Below are positions 1-13,690 of a stretch of 64,000 bases of DNA, piece after piece. The notes under the pieces are model-generated. The model did not search any database. It was not told the DNA's origin and saw only the letters and a program-made list of their open reading frames with translations. Position 1 is the stretch's first letter, and the number at the start of each line of letters is the position of its first letter. Origin of the DNA: Pipra filicauda (taxonomy: Eukaryota > Chordata > Aves > Passeriformes > Pipridae); assembly GCF_003945595.2 (NCBI RefSeq), contig NW_024104366.1, forward strand, positions 1 through 64,000. The letters are read 5' to 3'. Made by a program: the position numbers and the translations under genes.

Positions 1-3000
1 TGTTCCGGTGGCCAATTCATGTCTAAAAGTTGGATGCTTACTTCTTTTAATTAAATTTAACTTCTAGGCTAGACTAGTGAACTTCTTACTGCTCTAATTC
101 CTTCTAGTCTTATACTCTTGCTGCCAGTACGAACTACACTGAACTGTTCTGGGCTTTCCTCTGACCAAGTGCAGCTTTTGAGCAGTCCTGGACACAGGCG
201 CGTTTGCTCTCCTGGGCTATGTAATCCTACACTTTGACTCTCCAAGGCATTAGTATTTTTTCTGCAACTTGTTCCTAAGGCAGCTACAGCTACTTCAGGC
301 TCAATAGTAGAATGGGTTGGGAAGTTGCCAAGCAAATATTTCTCCTCTGAAAAACATCCCAATCCATCTAAATTAACACAAAACAATATCATGGTTTCCA
401 CAGAACTTTCACCTCCACATTGTAATTTCTGCTAAAAGTTGTGGCAGAGCTAAGGGAGGTAGAGCAGCCTGAGGGTCAGGACACCCTCAGTGGGGGTGGA
501 AGAGGTCAGACTGGGTGTTGATTCAGACCCAGAGCTCCAGCCTGAGCTTTTCACCTCTCAGTCAGCTGTCTGGATGAGGTGTTCTTTCTGTGGTTATGAC
601 ACTGTTAGTAATGCCAAGCTAAGGACAGGAGAAACACAGGTATAGAGAAAATATCTTTTACTATACCAAGAGATAGTTTGAAAATACATCTTTGCACACA
701 TAAGCTTTTCTTCTGATTTCAAAAAGCAGCACAATGTTTCTTTCCCCCTTTCTCTTCTCCCCTGCCTCCATTTTACAAAACCTCGGGTTCATCCCAATCC
801 AGAGTAGGTGAAGAAATCCTCAAAAAGACTTAACAGATGGGAAATCCATTTTTTGCCCTGTTTCATCCATGAGTATTGGATGCAGCTGACAGAAAAGTTG
901 GACCTCAAAGGGAAAAAAAATCCCTACTGAAACAGCACTCCAAAAGGAAAAGATGAATTCTAACTTAAAATAATTCACGGAAGTGTTGTTCCAGCTGACA
1001 GTGCTTGCTTATATGCAACTTCCAAAGATAAAACAACTGTTAAAAAAAGAGACTATTTGTATTTATAAAAAGTTGCAGAGATTTTAGGGGTTGAGTTTGA
1101 GGGTCTTCTGTTTGTGATGGATATCTCTAACTACACCTACTTACAACTGAAATATTTACAGACAAGAACATTTATGTTTGGGAATGGTCCACATTCTTGG
1201 TTTTTTAATGATAGCCAAGAAAATAGTAATTTCATTAGTTCAAACTCTGCATTGACACATGGGCTTTGTTATCCAACCAACAGTAAAAACAAAACTCAGC
1301 TGAGCTGTGCAGATGTTCTGAACTGGCCCAAAAGGCCAAGCAATGCGATCAACATCCTATCACCTTAAAATTCTCTCCCTGAGCATTCAAGCACACATCT
1401 GTACTGCATATTTCTCCTTTCACCAGTGACGTCCAATAAAAAACAACTAATTTAGCACACTTGGCAGTGGATTCTTCGATATTTCACTTAAGTCAAAAAG
1501 AAAACAGATTGTTATTTTAAAAATACAGCTATTTAATGTCATTGCTGCTTGGACCTGGAAGTCAGGCATCAGACACACAGCTTACAGAATTCACTGAAAC
1601 CAGGGAATAAAAATATATTCTGAAACAGTATATATTGATTTTTATGTCTTTTTTTTCAGGGCATGTGGAATTTTCCCGGGGTGTAATTCAACTTGCCTTG
1701 TCAAAGAAACATTCTCTTTGTGTGTGCAAATTGAGTGTTTATCCTTTCAGCCATTTGGGAGCCAGCGGCTTTGTGCTCTCGGTGCCCCTCATGCCACTAC
1801 CGTGAGTACACTTTCCTCATCCATTTCATACCAATCTTTCAATATTGTGACCACTGGGGCCAAGCTAAAGGCTGTCTTTCAACTGCATTCACTTCTGGTA
1901 TCATTGTGTTTCCTTTGCAGTCCTTCAAAAAGAACAAATGTCGAAGAAGCACTCTAATACTCAAACTCTGAAAAGACCCTCTGCGTTCTCAGTTTGCAGT
2001 CATCACTGGAGCCCACTGATCTTGCCCAAAGACAAGAAAAAAGTTTCCAATGAACATGCATATTGCCTTCTTTTGTCTTCCGTTTCACGACCCAATCCCT
2101 TCTTTTTTATTACCTCTGTGTATTTCTAGGACAATTTGGTCCTTTTAACCATATGTGATCTAGAAGCTTCATAACTCTAAAGATCAAGATTTAGGTTTCA
2201 CAGGGATTCTCAGGCACCTAAAACTTCAGAAGCTGAGGGAAAAAGCGGACTAATGGAGGCTAATTTGTGTGGCTGCCCATGCCAAAACCATAAGGATGAC
2301 ATAAAAATCAGATACATAAATGTACAGATAAGTGGTCTGGCTCCAAAAAAAAGATGGTTCTTGAGTCCTAACATCTGGGCGACTGATCATTTTCCACGTA
2401 TAATAAGCTCAGCTACTTATTAACATAAAAGTATTTTACAAAGGGAAAGTATATTGGAACAAATACCAACTAAGAAAAAAATACAAAAAAAGGTAAAAAT
2501 TAATGGAGTTTTAATTTTTCATATTTAATAATGTTTGTTCCCATAAGTATAAAGCATTCATTCTCTCCCTTTATGATACTTTGATAGCTATTATAGTAAA
2601 AATACTACAGTAACAGGAATGCATAGAGGGGAAAAAATGCCAGCAATAAATTAAATTATATTGATAAATGACAGGAATAACTAATGGCATTCTCCAATTA
2701 GAAAACTGATCGGCATTTTTTTCCCTTAATTTTTTTAAATGTTTCGTATTAGTAACTATTTATGATTTCCTGGGCAGATTTTTTGAAAATGTTTAATTAA
2801 CCTCACAATTTCTCCTTATCCTCCAGCCACTGGAGGCAGATATGTTGACAGTGGAAAATTATCTGCAAGTACTGAAATGCTTAAGTTTGGAAAAGAAACG
2901 CAGAAGCTAGCTTGGTTGTGGGATACTGCCCTAGCCTTTCACCTCTGTGAAAAAAATCTGGTTTAGGTCATAAGTCAAATGGGCTTTGTCATATGAAGGA

Positions 3001-3855
3001 GTCCCTCAATAATGCAGACACAGAAATAAGGAATGAGAGAGAGAGACACACTCTAAGACTCATAACCTGCTCCTGCATTGCTCTGAGCCAGCTTCCTGTT
3101 AAAACCTCACACAAACATGCTCCTTCCTACGAGTTTTACCTGGATGTATCCTCAAAAATTACTGAAAAATCTAAGCTTTTAATTACTGAAATCACACACA
3201 CACAGATACACAAAAAGCTTTCCAACATTTTTTGGACCTGGATTGATCTCTATTTAGCAGACTGAGATCTTGGCATGGAAAATAGTGGGTTAATTCCTCC
3301 TTCCCCTGCCTGTATAAATAAGCATGTGTCCCATGCCCTGTCGTGTTCAGTGAGATGACTCAAACAGCAGTGCCACCCCACCACTGCCCTTGGCAGGCTG
3401 TGACACAAGCCTGCTCTCTCTAAGTGGGGTTTGGATGTTTAGCTTTATCTTCCTTCTCTTCCTATTCTTTATTTAATCCTGTAAGCCTTCATCTTAGTCT
3501 CCTGAATCCTCCTCCAGGCTGAGTAGTTAAGGAATCTCCTGCTCATATCAACCCTCAGTAGCTCAGGGCAGCAGTAAAATAGTGGTGCACCAGAAGAACC
3601 ACGCACACAGGACTAACTAAGCAGAGAGGTTTTCAATACAATACTTTTCCTCCCTACCATAAGCACTAAAAAAGCACGGCAAAGCCTATAATGCTCATAG
3701 GGAGTAGCAATGACTTCCTCTAGTCCAGCTCACATGGCTGGAAGAGAAGAGAAAAGCTTTGGGGCACCAATGACTTTTTCAGAGCTCCCTGTATGATCAC
3801 GGCACTCCTGCAGCTACAGCTATATATTCCTATGATAAACACCACAATTATTATG

Positions 3856-3881
3856 CATATGAATATGTGCATATTCATATG
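3856..3881. repeat. Perfect inverted repeat (11-bp arms, 4-nt loop)
   Basis: catatgaatat at 3856-3866 and atattcatatg at 3871-3881 are exact reverse complements around gtgc. They lie in an AT/GC-alternating stretch (3850-3900) rich in atatgtgc and catatg. Confidence 0.9.
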
Positions 3882-4275
3882 TGCATATATGTACATATGA
3901 ACATACACTCTGATACATGCATGTAGACAATGAGATTTTACAGCTAATATGATGAACACATCGTACTACAGGCTTTGCATTAAAGGACATGTCCAAATAC
4001 AGTTCTTTCCTCCAGCAACTGAATGCCGTGCTTAGGCTGGACATATTGCAACAGAGCTGTAGCAACTCCATTAAAATTATTTTCTGACAAGTAATAGTAT
4101 GTTTTCATGAGACTTTTCACATGATCAGAGATTCAACACTGCCATTAAGGAGAACAGTCAGCCAGTAAATACCTTGTGCTGTTTTTCCCTAGCAGGAGTG
4201 TAATTACACCCCAGCATACCAAACCACTCTATCTTGTCCTTGCGACCTTTGTCCTTTAGCAAACCCACAAAGGGG

Positions 4276-4293
4276 AAAAAAAAAAAAAAAAAA
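4276..4293. repeat. A18 homopolymer
   Basis: Eighteen consecutive A. Similar runs lie at 15600-15615 (A16), 17348-17362 (A15) and 61968-61982 (A15), with a T14 run at 31112-31125. None is preceded by a recognisable retrocopy. Confidence 0.85.
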
Positions 4294-5283
4294 GAGCTGG
4301 TATTCTTGCTCCTAAAGGATCACATACTATGTTTAATCTGCTTCAAGATTTCACTGCCCTTAGAAACACTGAACTCTCTTCTGCGTGAACAACCTGACAA
4401 GAAGCCAGGCAAAGGGCCACTCGTCGGTCAACAGGAAGTAAGCTGGGACAAAAGGTCCAAGTTGAGGAACGCTTCTCTGGGCTCTCTGTCGATGTGCAGC
4501 CGCGGCAGCCTGCACTTGGGGCAGAGCCAGCATAAAAATGTACTCCGGGTAACTGTGGGCTTTGATTAAAAAGCCACAGTACTTAATAACAAAACCTGAC
4601 TGGAGAGAAAAGAGGACAGAAAAAGAAAGAGCCAAGCTTATGAAAAATAGCTCATGCCTTCAGGTTAATTTTAAAAATGTGTTTTATTGACTTTTTACTC
4701 GATTAAAGGATATTCTTATTCTCTCCTTAGATACTGTCCACTGCTTCATACTGCACATCAATAGATGGTGAACCAATGCAAAAGGCTCAGGTAAAGCAAT
4801 TCAGAGCCACTGTGCGAACGAGTTCATGTTTCTCTCAGCATCTCGGAAAAAATGAGCTCTTGAACTATTCGGAAATCCCATTAAACCTACACATGGGTAG
4901 AAAATAATTGCAATTCCAGAATGCCTGTGTGAGCACTGACACCATGAAATACTAAGTACGTGTAGAACCAACCAGTTTCATGAGCACTTCTGAGTTAACC
5001 GCTGTGAGAAGCAGAAGCTTGCAGGCAGCTGAACCTAGTGGCATTGTTAGTGACAAAAGATGTTTGTTCACTGAAAAATCTCCAAAGCAGGACTTTGGGC
5101 AGAGATATGAAGACTCTTTGGATATCATATCCAGTGCTCAAAACTAAATCACTTACCTCACTTGCAATAGCTTTTGTACATACAGAGAACATGCAGATGT
5201 GTCTTGCATGGGAAGATCTGTCTGTAGCTATGCCTGCAATTTTACTGTATGCAGCTTTGGGGGAGTCAACTGGATGTCTCCTG

Positions 5284-5303
5284 CCCATACCCCCCACCCC
5301 CCC
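5284..5303 (-). repeat. C-rich tract, G-quadruplex motif on RBMS3 sense strand
   Basis: Forward runs CCC, six C and seven C, separated by ATA and A, give four G triplets on the minus strand, so the motif would be present in RBMS3 intron 3 RNA. Confidence 0.5.
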
Positions 5304-6240
5304 TCCTTTTTTAAAAAGCTTATGAATTTCTTTTGCACATAAGGAAAAAAATATCCTTAAAATGAGACTCAGCTCAGATATGACTTTCTAATACAGGACT
5401 GTGGATTTCTCTCCAAGTAATTTCAACTGGATGACTAAAAATTTCAACTGAATTATTAAAAATAGAAAGATTCTCTTTCCTTGCTGCCAGAAAATTTCTG
5501 AGTGCTCTGAAGGCAGTTGGCTCAAAAAGTACCACTAATAAATAGAAAGAATAAAAATAATTCACAACTTTAAATTCCACAATACAATTTCTTCTTTTGA
5601 TTAGAAGCTTTTCTATTACATTATAAAGTATGCTTATAAAGGCCTTAGCATTTAAAACGTGGTCGACTATTTTTTCTTACAGTTCGGGATGAAAGTGAAG
5701 TATCAATACAGGAACAAATTACCATCCATATCTGTTTTGCAAGTTCTCACCCCATAAAAAAGGCAAAGCAGCTTGCTGTTCCTTTGCTGAAAGTGATATC
5801 TCTGGTAAATAACTTGGTTTTAACCCAGTGTCCTGAGATGTGCACGGACCTGAACAGTCTCTGAGGAGCATGCAAGCACTTGCTGCTTTACAGGAACTTG
5901 CTCATACAAGCTTTTACTCCCTCTCTCCTTCCTTTCTTGACTTTGCCATATAAATAGCAAGAATAAAAAGTGGTAAGAAAGGATTTTGCAAAAAATGTAA
6001 TCTAAGATGATACTTAGGTCATACTTCTAACTAAGCAGAGGAATGACTGCCTGGAACAGCTTTGAAAAACACATGTTGGAGTTGATAGTGCTAGCAAAGT
6101 GAACAATGCCATCAGAGCACCAAAAAGCGATGAGTGAATAGGAAAGTGGTGCAAACAACAAATAAAATAACCTTTCTACTATTCAGTTTGGAGGTTTGTG
6201 CCCATTTATGAAAGCTACATTTCACGACCAACTGGATAAG

Positions 6241-6646
6241 TCCAAAGTGGAACAGAAAAATAATTACAAGTCTAGATAGTATGAGCTAAGAGGAAAGACT
6301 GAAATAATCAGGGTCAATTATTGGAGTAGGCAGAGGAGAGACAGAATAACAGTCATCTGGCAAATTAACAGTTGTTGCAATGTGTAAAGGTAAAACTATT
6401 TTTCCATGTTCATTAAGAACAGTAGACTAAAACATAGCAAGGAAAATAGATTAGATGTCAAAAAAAACCCCTGTGGGCAAGCATAGTATGAATCGCCTAG
6501 GAATGTTCAGGAATCCCAGTCATGGAGCTTTCTTGGGATAGGATGTAGGAATAACTGTGAGAAATAAATCAGATATTGTTAAGCCTGCCTTAAGATCAGG
6601 TGGATGGACTACAAAAATTCTTCCCAGCCCTATTATCTATAAGTAT
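6241..6646 (+). mobile_element. Ancient CR1 LINE remnant, 3' end
   Basis: The plus strand reads gagctaagaggaaagactg, then ggcagaggagagacagaataac, then gatcaggtggatggacta, and ends cttcccagccctattatctataag, a diverged version of the CR1 tail. The degree of decay is like that of 30200-31080. Confidence 0.65.
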
Positions 6647-9600
6647 TATTTTTACATAGCCCCATTTTAATCCCATTTGAAACTGCAGAATTTCTGCTAA
6701 TACTACACGAAATACCTCTCACAACAGGTTTATACTGCCTAGCTCTCATTGACAATTCAAAGCCAGTAATAAATATGTTTTGTAACTGACGAAACATTAT
6801 ACATATTAAACTACCAGCCAAAGAAAGACCACATATTTCGTTGCAGTATTTTTTCACTTCCAAGGATTTTTCTTGTGTTAACCTCTGTGAATTAAAAGAC
6901 AGATTAGTGTTCAAAAGCTTATGTATGATGTGGATATACAAATCTCAATTTTACACACACACAGAAAAAGCATAGATATAAATTTCAGGCTATTCAGACA
7001 GTCAGTCATTACACAGATGGCACTTCTGTTGGTGTCTGCTACAGTCTGTTTGAAATTACGTTCCTCTCTCATTGTAAAAGCTTTCAGAAAACTTGAGAAT
7101 GGTTCCTGATTCCTTTTATTTTCACTAGCCAGTAAAAAGTCCTGTGGAGGACACCTCCTTCCACCTTCTGGACATAACTTTCTGCAATTTTGCCAGTAGA
7201 AAATTAAAAAACTAAAAACTTAATTGTAGCAGTAGCCAGCTCTGTCATATTGACTTTCCATAGTCATCCCCTCTAGAATTCAGACCTTCAGACTGATTTA
7301 TTAGAAAAATCTGAAAGATATTCTGGAGGACAGTGTCTGAAACACAAGGAACACTGATTTGCTATTTCCTTCTTTTGTGCGTTCTGTGTTGTTTTCCCTC
7401 TTGTTTGTTCATGTGTTACACTGTCAGGCACATTGGAATTAACCAGAAGATATGACCCAGATGTCAGTACATTTGCAGTGGAAAAAGGCAATTTCAGAGT
7501 CTAGTGCTTAATACAATTTTTGCATGATTTCCTACATCTGTTATCCATGTGTTATTTCAGAATAGCTGATTCACTGCACTGTTAAAGAACTGAAACAAAC
7601 ATGCAAAACATGCCGAAAACGCAAATCCACAAGTTACTTTCATGAGGGATGTAAGTGTAACAGAGTATTTGGGGCTAGCACTGATAAATAACCACCACAT
7701 TATCCTTGCCACCAGATTCTGGATTCCAAAACTAAAAACTAACTGAACATATGTATTTGCCATATGTTATTATGGGATCCTGATTTAGTAACTGGAATCT
7801 CTTCTTTCCCTGAAGTTTAATCCTGTTTATTTTTGACACAATGTGGATTCTTGTTGCACTCTACAATCTAGAGACAAAATACAAAGCCTGTGGATTAAAA
7901 CAAAACTATATAGAAGTCCTTCCATATGAATCCCATGTCTGATGATTCTAAGGGCTATAACTATGTGTAAGTTTCAAATTATAGTCCTGGAGCTTTAAAA
8001 ACCCAACAACTCCCTTTATCTTGAAATGTTAAAGAGAACAAGAATTTGTTTGCCTTATGTTCTGAACAAGAATGTGATCGTTCTTTATTTCCTACACCAC
8101 TTTTGAATACAGTGTGTTTGCCCCAGTCTGTCACACAATAGCAGTGTGAGTTCAACAAGTGTTAGACTTACCCTAAAAAACAGATGAAAACAAACATCCG
8201 TGCTTATGAATACACTGCTACTGCACTTGGGTGGCCATCTGCAAGAGAAGAGATGCTGGGACCAAAGCCTCCTCTGGTACAATTCCAAGAACCTCAAAGT
8301 TACACCAAGACCTACTTGCCCACTGCACTTACTGATACACATCAGGATTTTTAAATAAAAACATATCTTAGGTGAGAGAGTTCCAGAAACAGATGCACAA
8401 AGCCTTAGAAGGGTTTTATACTCAGCATGGTGTAACCGAGTGATTCTGTCCAGCAAAACACCGGAAAAGCACATTAATCAAGAGCCAAAAGCCCACACTC
8501 TGGATTTTTTTGTTTATCTTAACATAATTTGTTTACATAAACTTTGCACAATATTTTTCAACCCACTGTTCCTTTGGTATTTACTTATCTTCCTAGGAAA
8601 AGCTTTCTGCCAAATAAATAATTAGAAAATAGATTTTTCCCCTTCCTAATTATTCATTATTGCCATGTGTAAGAGAAGATATTTAAAGAGATGTAATAGT
8701 TAAGAACAGCCTACTCAGATGTGTTCATCAGTAGTCCCACAATTTCAGCCTTTCACACCGTTTCAGATAAAAATATAACAAAAAATCATTAGAAAATATA
8801 TGGCTTATACGAATGCAAATGGCTGAAAAGACTGTTCCAGGTATAAAAAAACCTTAGCTGTGATTTAAGAAGGCCTTTTATGGAGGAAAGGAGGTTTTGC
8901 AGAATTTCAGCTGAAGTGGGCTGTCTTCTCTGTAAAAGCAGGCAGAGAAGAAAGGACACAAGTGAGGGCGTGAGTTAGAAAGAGGGGAACCAGTTGCATA
9001 CCATGAAGCCTAGAATGTGGGCAAGTATTCACTTCTGCAGAGTAAGGAGTAGGATCCAGATCAACAGAAATACTCTACAGTATCTCAGAATGATCCTTCC
9101 ATGCCCAAAGCTCTGGCTATAATCCCAGGTAAACACTGACAAGTGTCCTGTCATGCTTCAGAGCAAAACACAAGGATACCTGACCTCCAAATGCTCTACT
9201 GCTGCCTAAAAATGTTTTTATAAAACTGTTGGAAATGCTTGTATCAAATCTCCTTCTAGTACCTTCATTAGAAGTCATTAATGATAGAAATCTACGGGTT
9301 TTCACAGAACTGGTGACTCTCAAGACAAGTCACTGTGGGTGTTCATGACAGAACTTGCTTTTCATTTTTAAAATACCTTAAATAACCACTGAACAGACAC
9401 CTTTGAAACAGGTTTTGTTGTTAAAAAAATGGTGGCCTATCAATAACAAAATAACACACCCTCAAAACCAGCTGCTTCACATTCCATTCATCAATCTTTT
9501 GGTTCCTTATGTCAAACATTGACAGGTTTAATGTATTGAGAGAGAGGATTTTGTCCTTGGCTCTTGCAGGAGGAAGGAAATGAAGGCTGAGCACCAGCCC

Positions 9601-10689
9601 ACAGCACACATACTGAAAAGCCTTAGGAGTAAATTGGGGCCTTGAAAAAGCTCATCCTTCCATGCCCTGGGATCACCCTGTGCAAACACTACAGGAGACG
9701 CAGATGTGCGTGCACGTCACCCTGAGCAAGGACAAAAATAGCAATCCCTGAACTTTTTTTCACATGGGCTTTGGGCAATGCAACAGTAACAGACATAAGC
9801 CTCAGGTACTATATGCTGGGCAATTCCAAAATCTCCTCTAGGCTTAAAAATAAAACCCAAAAGAAATCTGCTTATACAAACACATATACCAGAATTTTCT
9901 GCACTAAAACAAAGCAAATAGCCCCTGCAAGCATACCCCAAGGAGCCAAATAGATTTGTCTAATTTCAATTTTGTGGCCAAATCTGAAGAGCGCAAAGAA
10001 AGTATCGGTATCTTCAAAAAATGCACATGTCCCAAAAAGAGCAAATCATAGTACCTATTGCCTGATGAGACAGCTGGCAGAGGAGACAGCTGGAGAACAG
10101 AGGAACAAATATGGAGGGCTGTTGTCCTAAACTATCCCCATGCTTTAAGGAAATAAAAGACATTGGTGATACTGAATTAGGACCTCTGCTTCACAATGAC
10201 AATTTTATACAGAGAGTTTTGAAAACCATTTGATCACAGCTAGCACTGGGATTTTGTCCTGTCCTGCGGTGTCCTAGAAACAAACACTTCTCAGGACAGT
10301 CCTTGCTTTCCTTGGGGCTCCTTCCCCCCAGGAGCTTCACAGCTTGCTACAGAATCAGGGTAAGTTCATTCCCATGTACACATCCTCCCAAGATAATTTG
10401 TTTGGGAAAGAAGACATCAGCTTCAACTGCAAAGATAGCAATCTTTCCTATAAGTTTGTAATACTGACACGTGACCCCCTCTGGTGCTGCAGAACATGTC
10501 AGTGTTGCATTCCAAATTCAAGACACTTACTCTATCCTACTTTCGGTACATGCTATTATTAAATTCATTTTAAACACAAGACAAAGTATATTTAAAGTAT
10601 AATCAAAATTTGGTCATATTCCCATCCTTACACTGGGCACTCTTCCCCAGATAGAAAGAAAGGTTCACTCTGGTCTTGATCTACTTGGT

Positions 10690-11121
10690 CCACAGAATGC
10701 AGTGGCTAGGTTACTGAAGCTACTTGAGACTGGAGCATCTCTCTTACAAAGACAGTCTGGGCCTGTTCAGTTTCAAGAAGAGATGACCAAGAGGGAACCT
10801 CATCAATCTGAAGTGAGGGTGTCTAGAAGATGGAGTCAGGCTCTTCTGGCTGATGCCAAGCAATAGGACAAGAGGCAAAGGGCAGAAACTGATGAACAGG
10901 ATGTTCCACCTGAATATAAAAAAGAACTTCTTCAGTGTTTGGGTGACTGTGCACTGAAACAGATCACCCAGAGAAATCTTGGAGTCTCCCTCTCTGGAGA
11001 TATTCAAGAACCATCTGGACACAATCCTGTGCAATGTGCTCTGGATGACCCTGCTTGAGCAGGGAGGTTGGACTGGATGACCCACTGTGGTCCCCTCCAA
11101 CCAGATCCATTCTGTGATTCT
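10690..11121 (+). mobile_element. CR1 LINE, 3' end fragment
   Basis: This plus-strand sequence follows the CR1 3' region: a segment near 10735-10765 corresponding to the conserved stretch before the first-strand tail, then ttggactggatgacccac, then gtcccctccaacc and the terminal cattctgtgattct. The element is 5'-truncated, as is usual for CR1, and has no intact reverse transcriptase. The open frame on the opposite strand here (10744-11100) is a shadow. The 5' boundary is approximate. Confidence 0.88.
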
Positions 11122-11410
11122 CCGTGAACAGCAGCTTTGGCCACCCAGCTCTAATCCAACTAGGAATACCTACAGCTCACTGAGAAATACCAGCGAAGTG
11201 GTCAATGTCACAGCTTATTTCCTGAAACACTGTCCTGATTATAATGTAAGCAGGGCCTACCTGGGCTAAGATAGGAAAGTTATTAGCCAACTCAACTACC
11301 CAACTGACACCTTCACCCAGGAGGATAATAAAAAATCAGATGTTACTTTCAGGATCTTCATCTTCTCTGGGTATTATACATAGTCAGAGGAAAAAATGTC
11401 TCGCAACAAA

Positions 11411-11537
11411 CACTGACCTGGAAAATCTACTCTACCATACACTTCCTTTAAAATTCTGTAAAATGGGATTAACAGTACTTCTCCTACATCCTGGGGTGTT
11501 GGGAGATCAAATGCATCCAAGACTGTGAGGCACTCAG
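11411..11537 (+). mobile_element. MIR-family SINE remnant
   Basis: The plus strand shows cactgacctgg, ttctgtaaaatgggattaac, ctacatcctggggtgttggg, and a tail aagactgtgaggcactcag, in the order of the MIR core and 3' part. It is diverged but collinear. MIRs are ancient and occur across amniotes. Confidence 0.6.
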
Positions 11538-11581
11538 GTACTTCAGCGATGCAAGCCGTGGAAGAATCCAAAATAGACAGA

Positions 11582-11648
11582 TAATCCTCATTTATACCAG
11601 ATGGGGGAACACTGAAGCAGAGAGAAGTTAAGCAACCTGTCAGTCAAA
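11582..11648 (-). mobile_element. MIR-family SINE remnant, opposite orientation
   Basis: The forward strand reads ctcatttataccagatgggg, then aacactgaagcagagagaag, then ttaagcaacctgtcag, the well-known reverse complement of the MIR core (gatggggaaactgaggcac...gttaag). It sits about 45 bp from the plus-strand MIR at 11411-11537. Confidence 0.65.
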
Positions 11649-13587
11649 AAAAAAATACATGGAGAGTGCCACAAAGAGAATTTCATCCTCTTCTCCCCAG
11701 TATATCAGATATTTGGAACAAGTTTCAACATGAAGAATATTACTAGAAATAACAGCACAGGAGACAGCTGACTATAAGATTCCCAACTACATAGCCCAGT
11801 GCATATAAAACACCATCTCCTCTATCCCGTCATTGGTGTTAGCATATGTAGCACAAAATGACTGAATTCAGCATGGCTATAATGATTTTGATAGTGATTA
11901 TTTAAGTCAGTTAAGAGAAGAGCTGGCTGTCACTTCTAATTCTTTACTATGAAAAGTGGCAGCCTCAGCTCTGCCTCGATCCTTCTGCAGGATCTTACAC
12001 CTCTGAGCACCAAGGGGCTTGCTACTACCAAACAAGTTTCATGGCAATGTAGTAACTAATGAGATTGGAGAATGACTCTTGATTTCCACTGGCATTACCT
12101 CTGCCTGGGTGGTTTAAAGAAAAGAGTTATAAGTCAAGGAATAGCTATTTAGAAGCCAAATGAGGGGAGAGAGATGCCTGTGTGTGTTAGCTTTGCTTGC
12201 AACAACAGATTAGGAAATCAGATCAAGAGTTACAAAAAAAGGAGTGAGAAACTAAAGTTAGACTGATGAGAACTGCTGCAAACTCTACCCTTTTGAAATA
12301 TAGGTCTGATAAGAAGATACTCATAGGTTACGAGAGTTTATATCTTCCATGTTGCTTCACAACAGTTACACAGCTACATATTTTCCACCTGCAAAACAGT
12401 CACATGTAGTGATTTAAACTACCAGGGAAATCAACACTTTACAGAATGATTCTTTCACTAATAAGTGTTTAAATGAAAACTCATTGTTTTTCAAAAGTGT
12501 TTACAAATCAGAAAAATATATTGCCATATCTGTAAAAGAATAAGCAACAATATTTCACCAGATGTTTTATTACAAATTTCCTCAAGCTTGGCACTCCAGA
12601 AATGTTTAGTTCAAAACAACACATCTTTTTAGAATGACAGGAGCTATAAAAAACAAATCTTTATAATATTAGCAAAGAATATATAGCAATTTGTTATGAC
12701 AACACTATTTTAGAACTCAATGATACAATTATGTGAGAAAGCAGCCTACTTAAATATCAACTTATTGACACACGATTACATACTTAAGCTTTTCCAGGAA
12801 CAACATGGGCATTCCAGTCAATCATTTAAAAGGAAACACAGATGTCTGATTTTTATTTAACTATCAAAAACCTGTCATTGTGTAACATTACATTCAGCAG
12901 TTCATCTGATTCTCTCTAGAAAAACCAAGATGCTGAGCTCATTGAGTTTAAACTTAAAACAGCACTGTGACCAGGCTCCTGCTTTCTGATAGTAAATGCT
13001 GATGGAATACACTCCTCCCTCCAAGATTAAAGTGCGTCTCACTCTGTAAATAGTACTTTGCATAAATACTGACAGCAGTGAAACTCCCTGCATACAAATA
13101 CTAATGGAGAATGACCACAAAGATATATGGCCACAAAAAAACTCATTATCAATTCAAAAGCATATGCATGGGAACATATCTTGTTTATCCATCACTACTA
13201 TTACATTTTTATTTACCTGAGTCACTGTAGTTATAATTTGCATGAGGTGTGCTGCTGCATATTTTTAATAGATAGATTCAGAATTTTCATAGCAGTTCTC
13301 GTAGCTTGCATGGCCAGGAGTCAGTACATTTCCTACAGCTGTGCAACATGAAAAAGGGGGAATCTCCATTTTTAAACTCCAATTTACTACACAGAATTTT
13401 AAAATGCAGACTATATATTTATCATTCAGTAACTGTATTTCACTTGCCAGGACTCCATGCTTTAGTTTTTTTATCTACACCAATTAATGCAGTCTTTTTC
13501 TGGTCTAAATGTTTCTTATGAATTCTTTACCTCCTGGAAACACTTGCAAAGAGTTTCATGAGATGCACATAAGACAGCAAAGAAAAT

Positions 13588-13690
13588 TCAGAAGGTTTAA
13601 TCCTAGCTTTGCCAACACTTCCTTCTGAGACTGTGGATAAAAGACAACCTCTCCCTCCCTCCTTCTATAGCTTCACTTTCCATGAAAGGA
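13588..13690 (+). mobile_element. MIR-family SINE remnant
   Basis: The plus strand contains gtttaatcctagctttgcca, then gagactgtggataaaag, then acaacctctccctccc, which matches the order of the MIR core (gaatcc-ggctctgcca, tgtgac-ttgggcaag, acctctc). Confidence 0.5.

Noticed and set aside
7600..7660. Candidate for RBMS3 exon 4 (minus strand cttgtggatttgcg)
   Set aside because: It only resembles the FVDF codons; the flanking residues and splice sites do not fit RNP1 (GYGFVDFDSP).
8085..8474. 129-codon minus-strand open frame
   Set aside because: Cys/Leu-rich random-looking product, no splice context linking it to RBMS3, and no recognised domain.
10744..11100. 118-codon minus-strand frame
   Set aside because: It is the antisense of a CR1 3' end.
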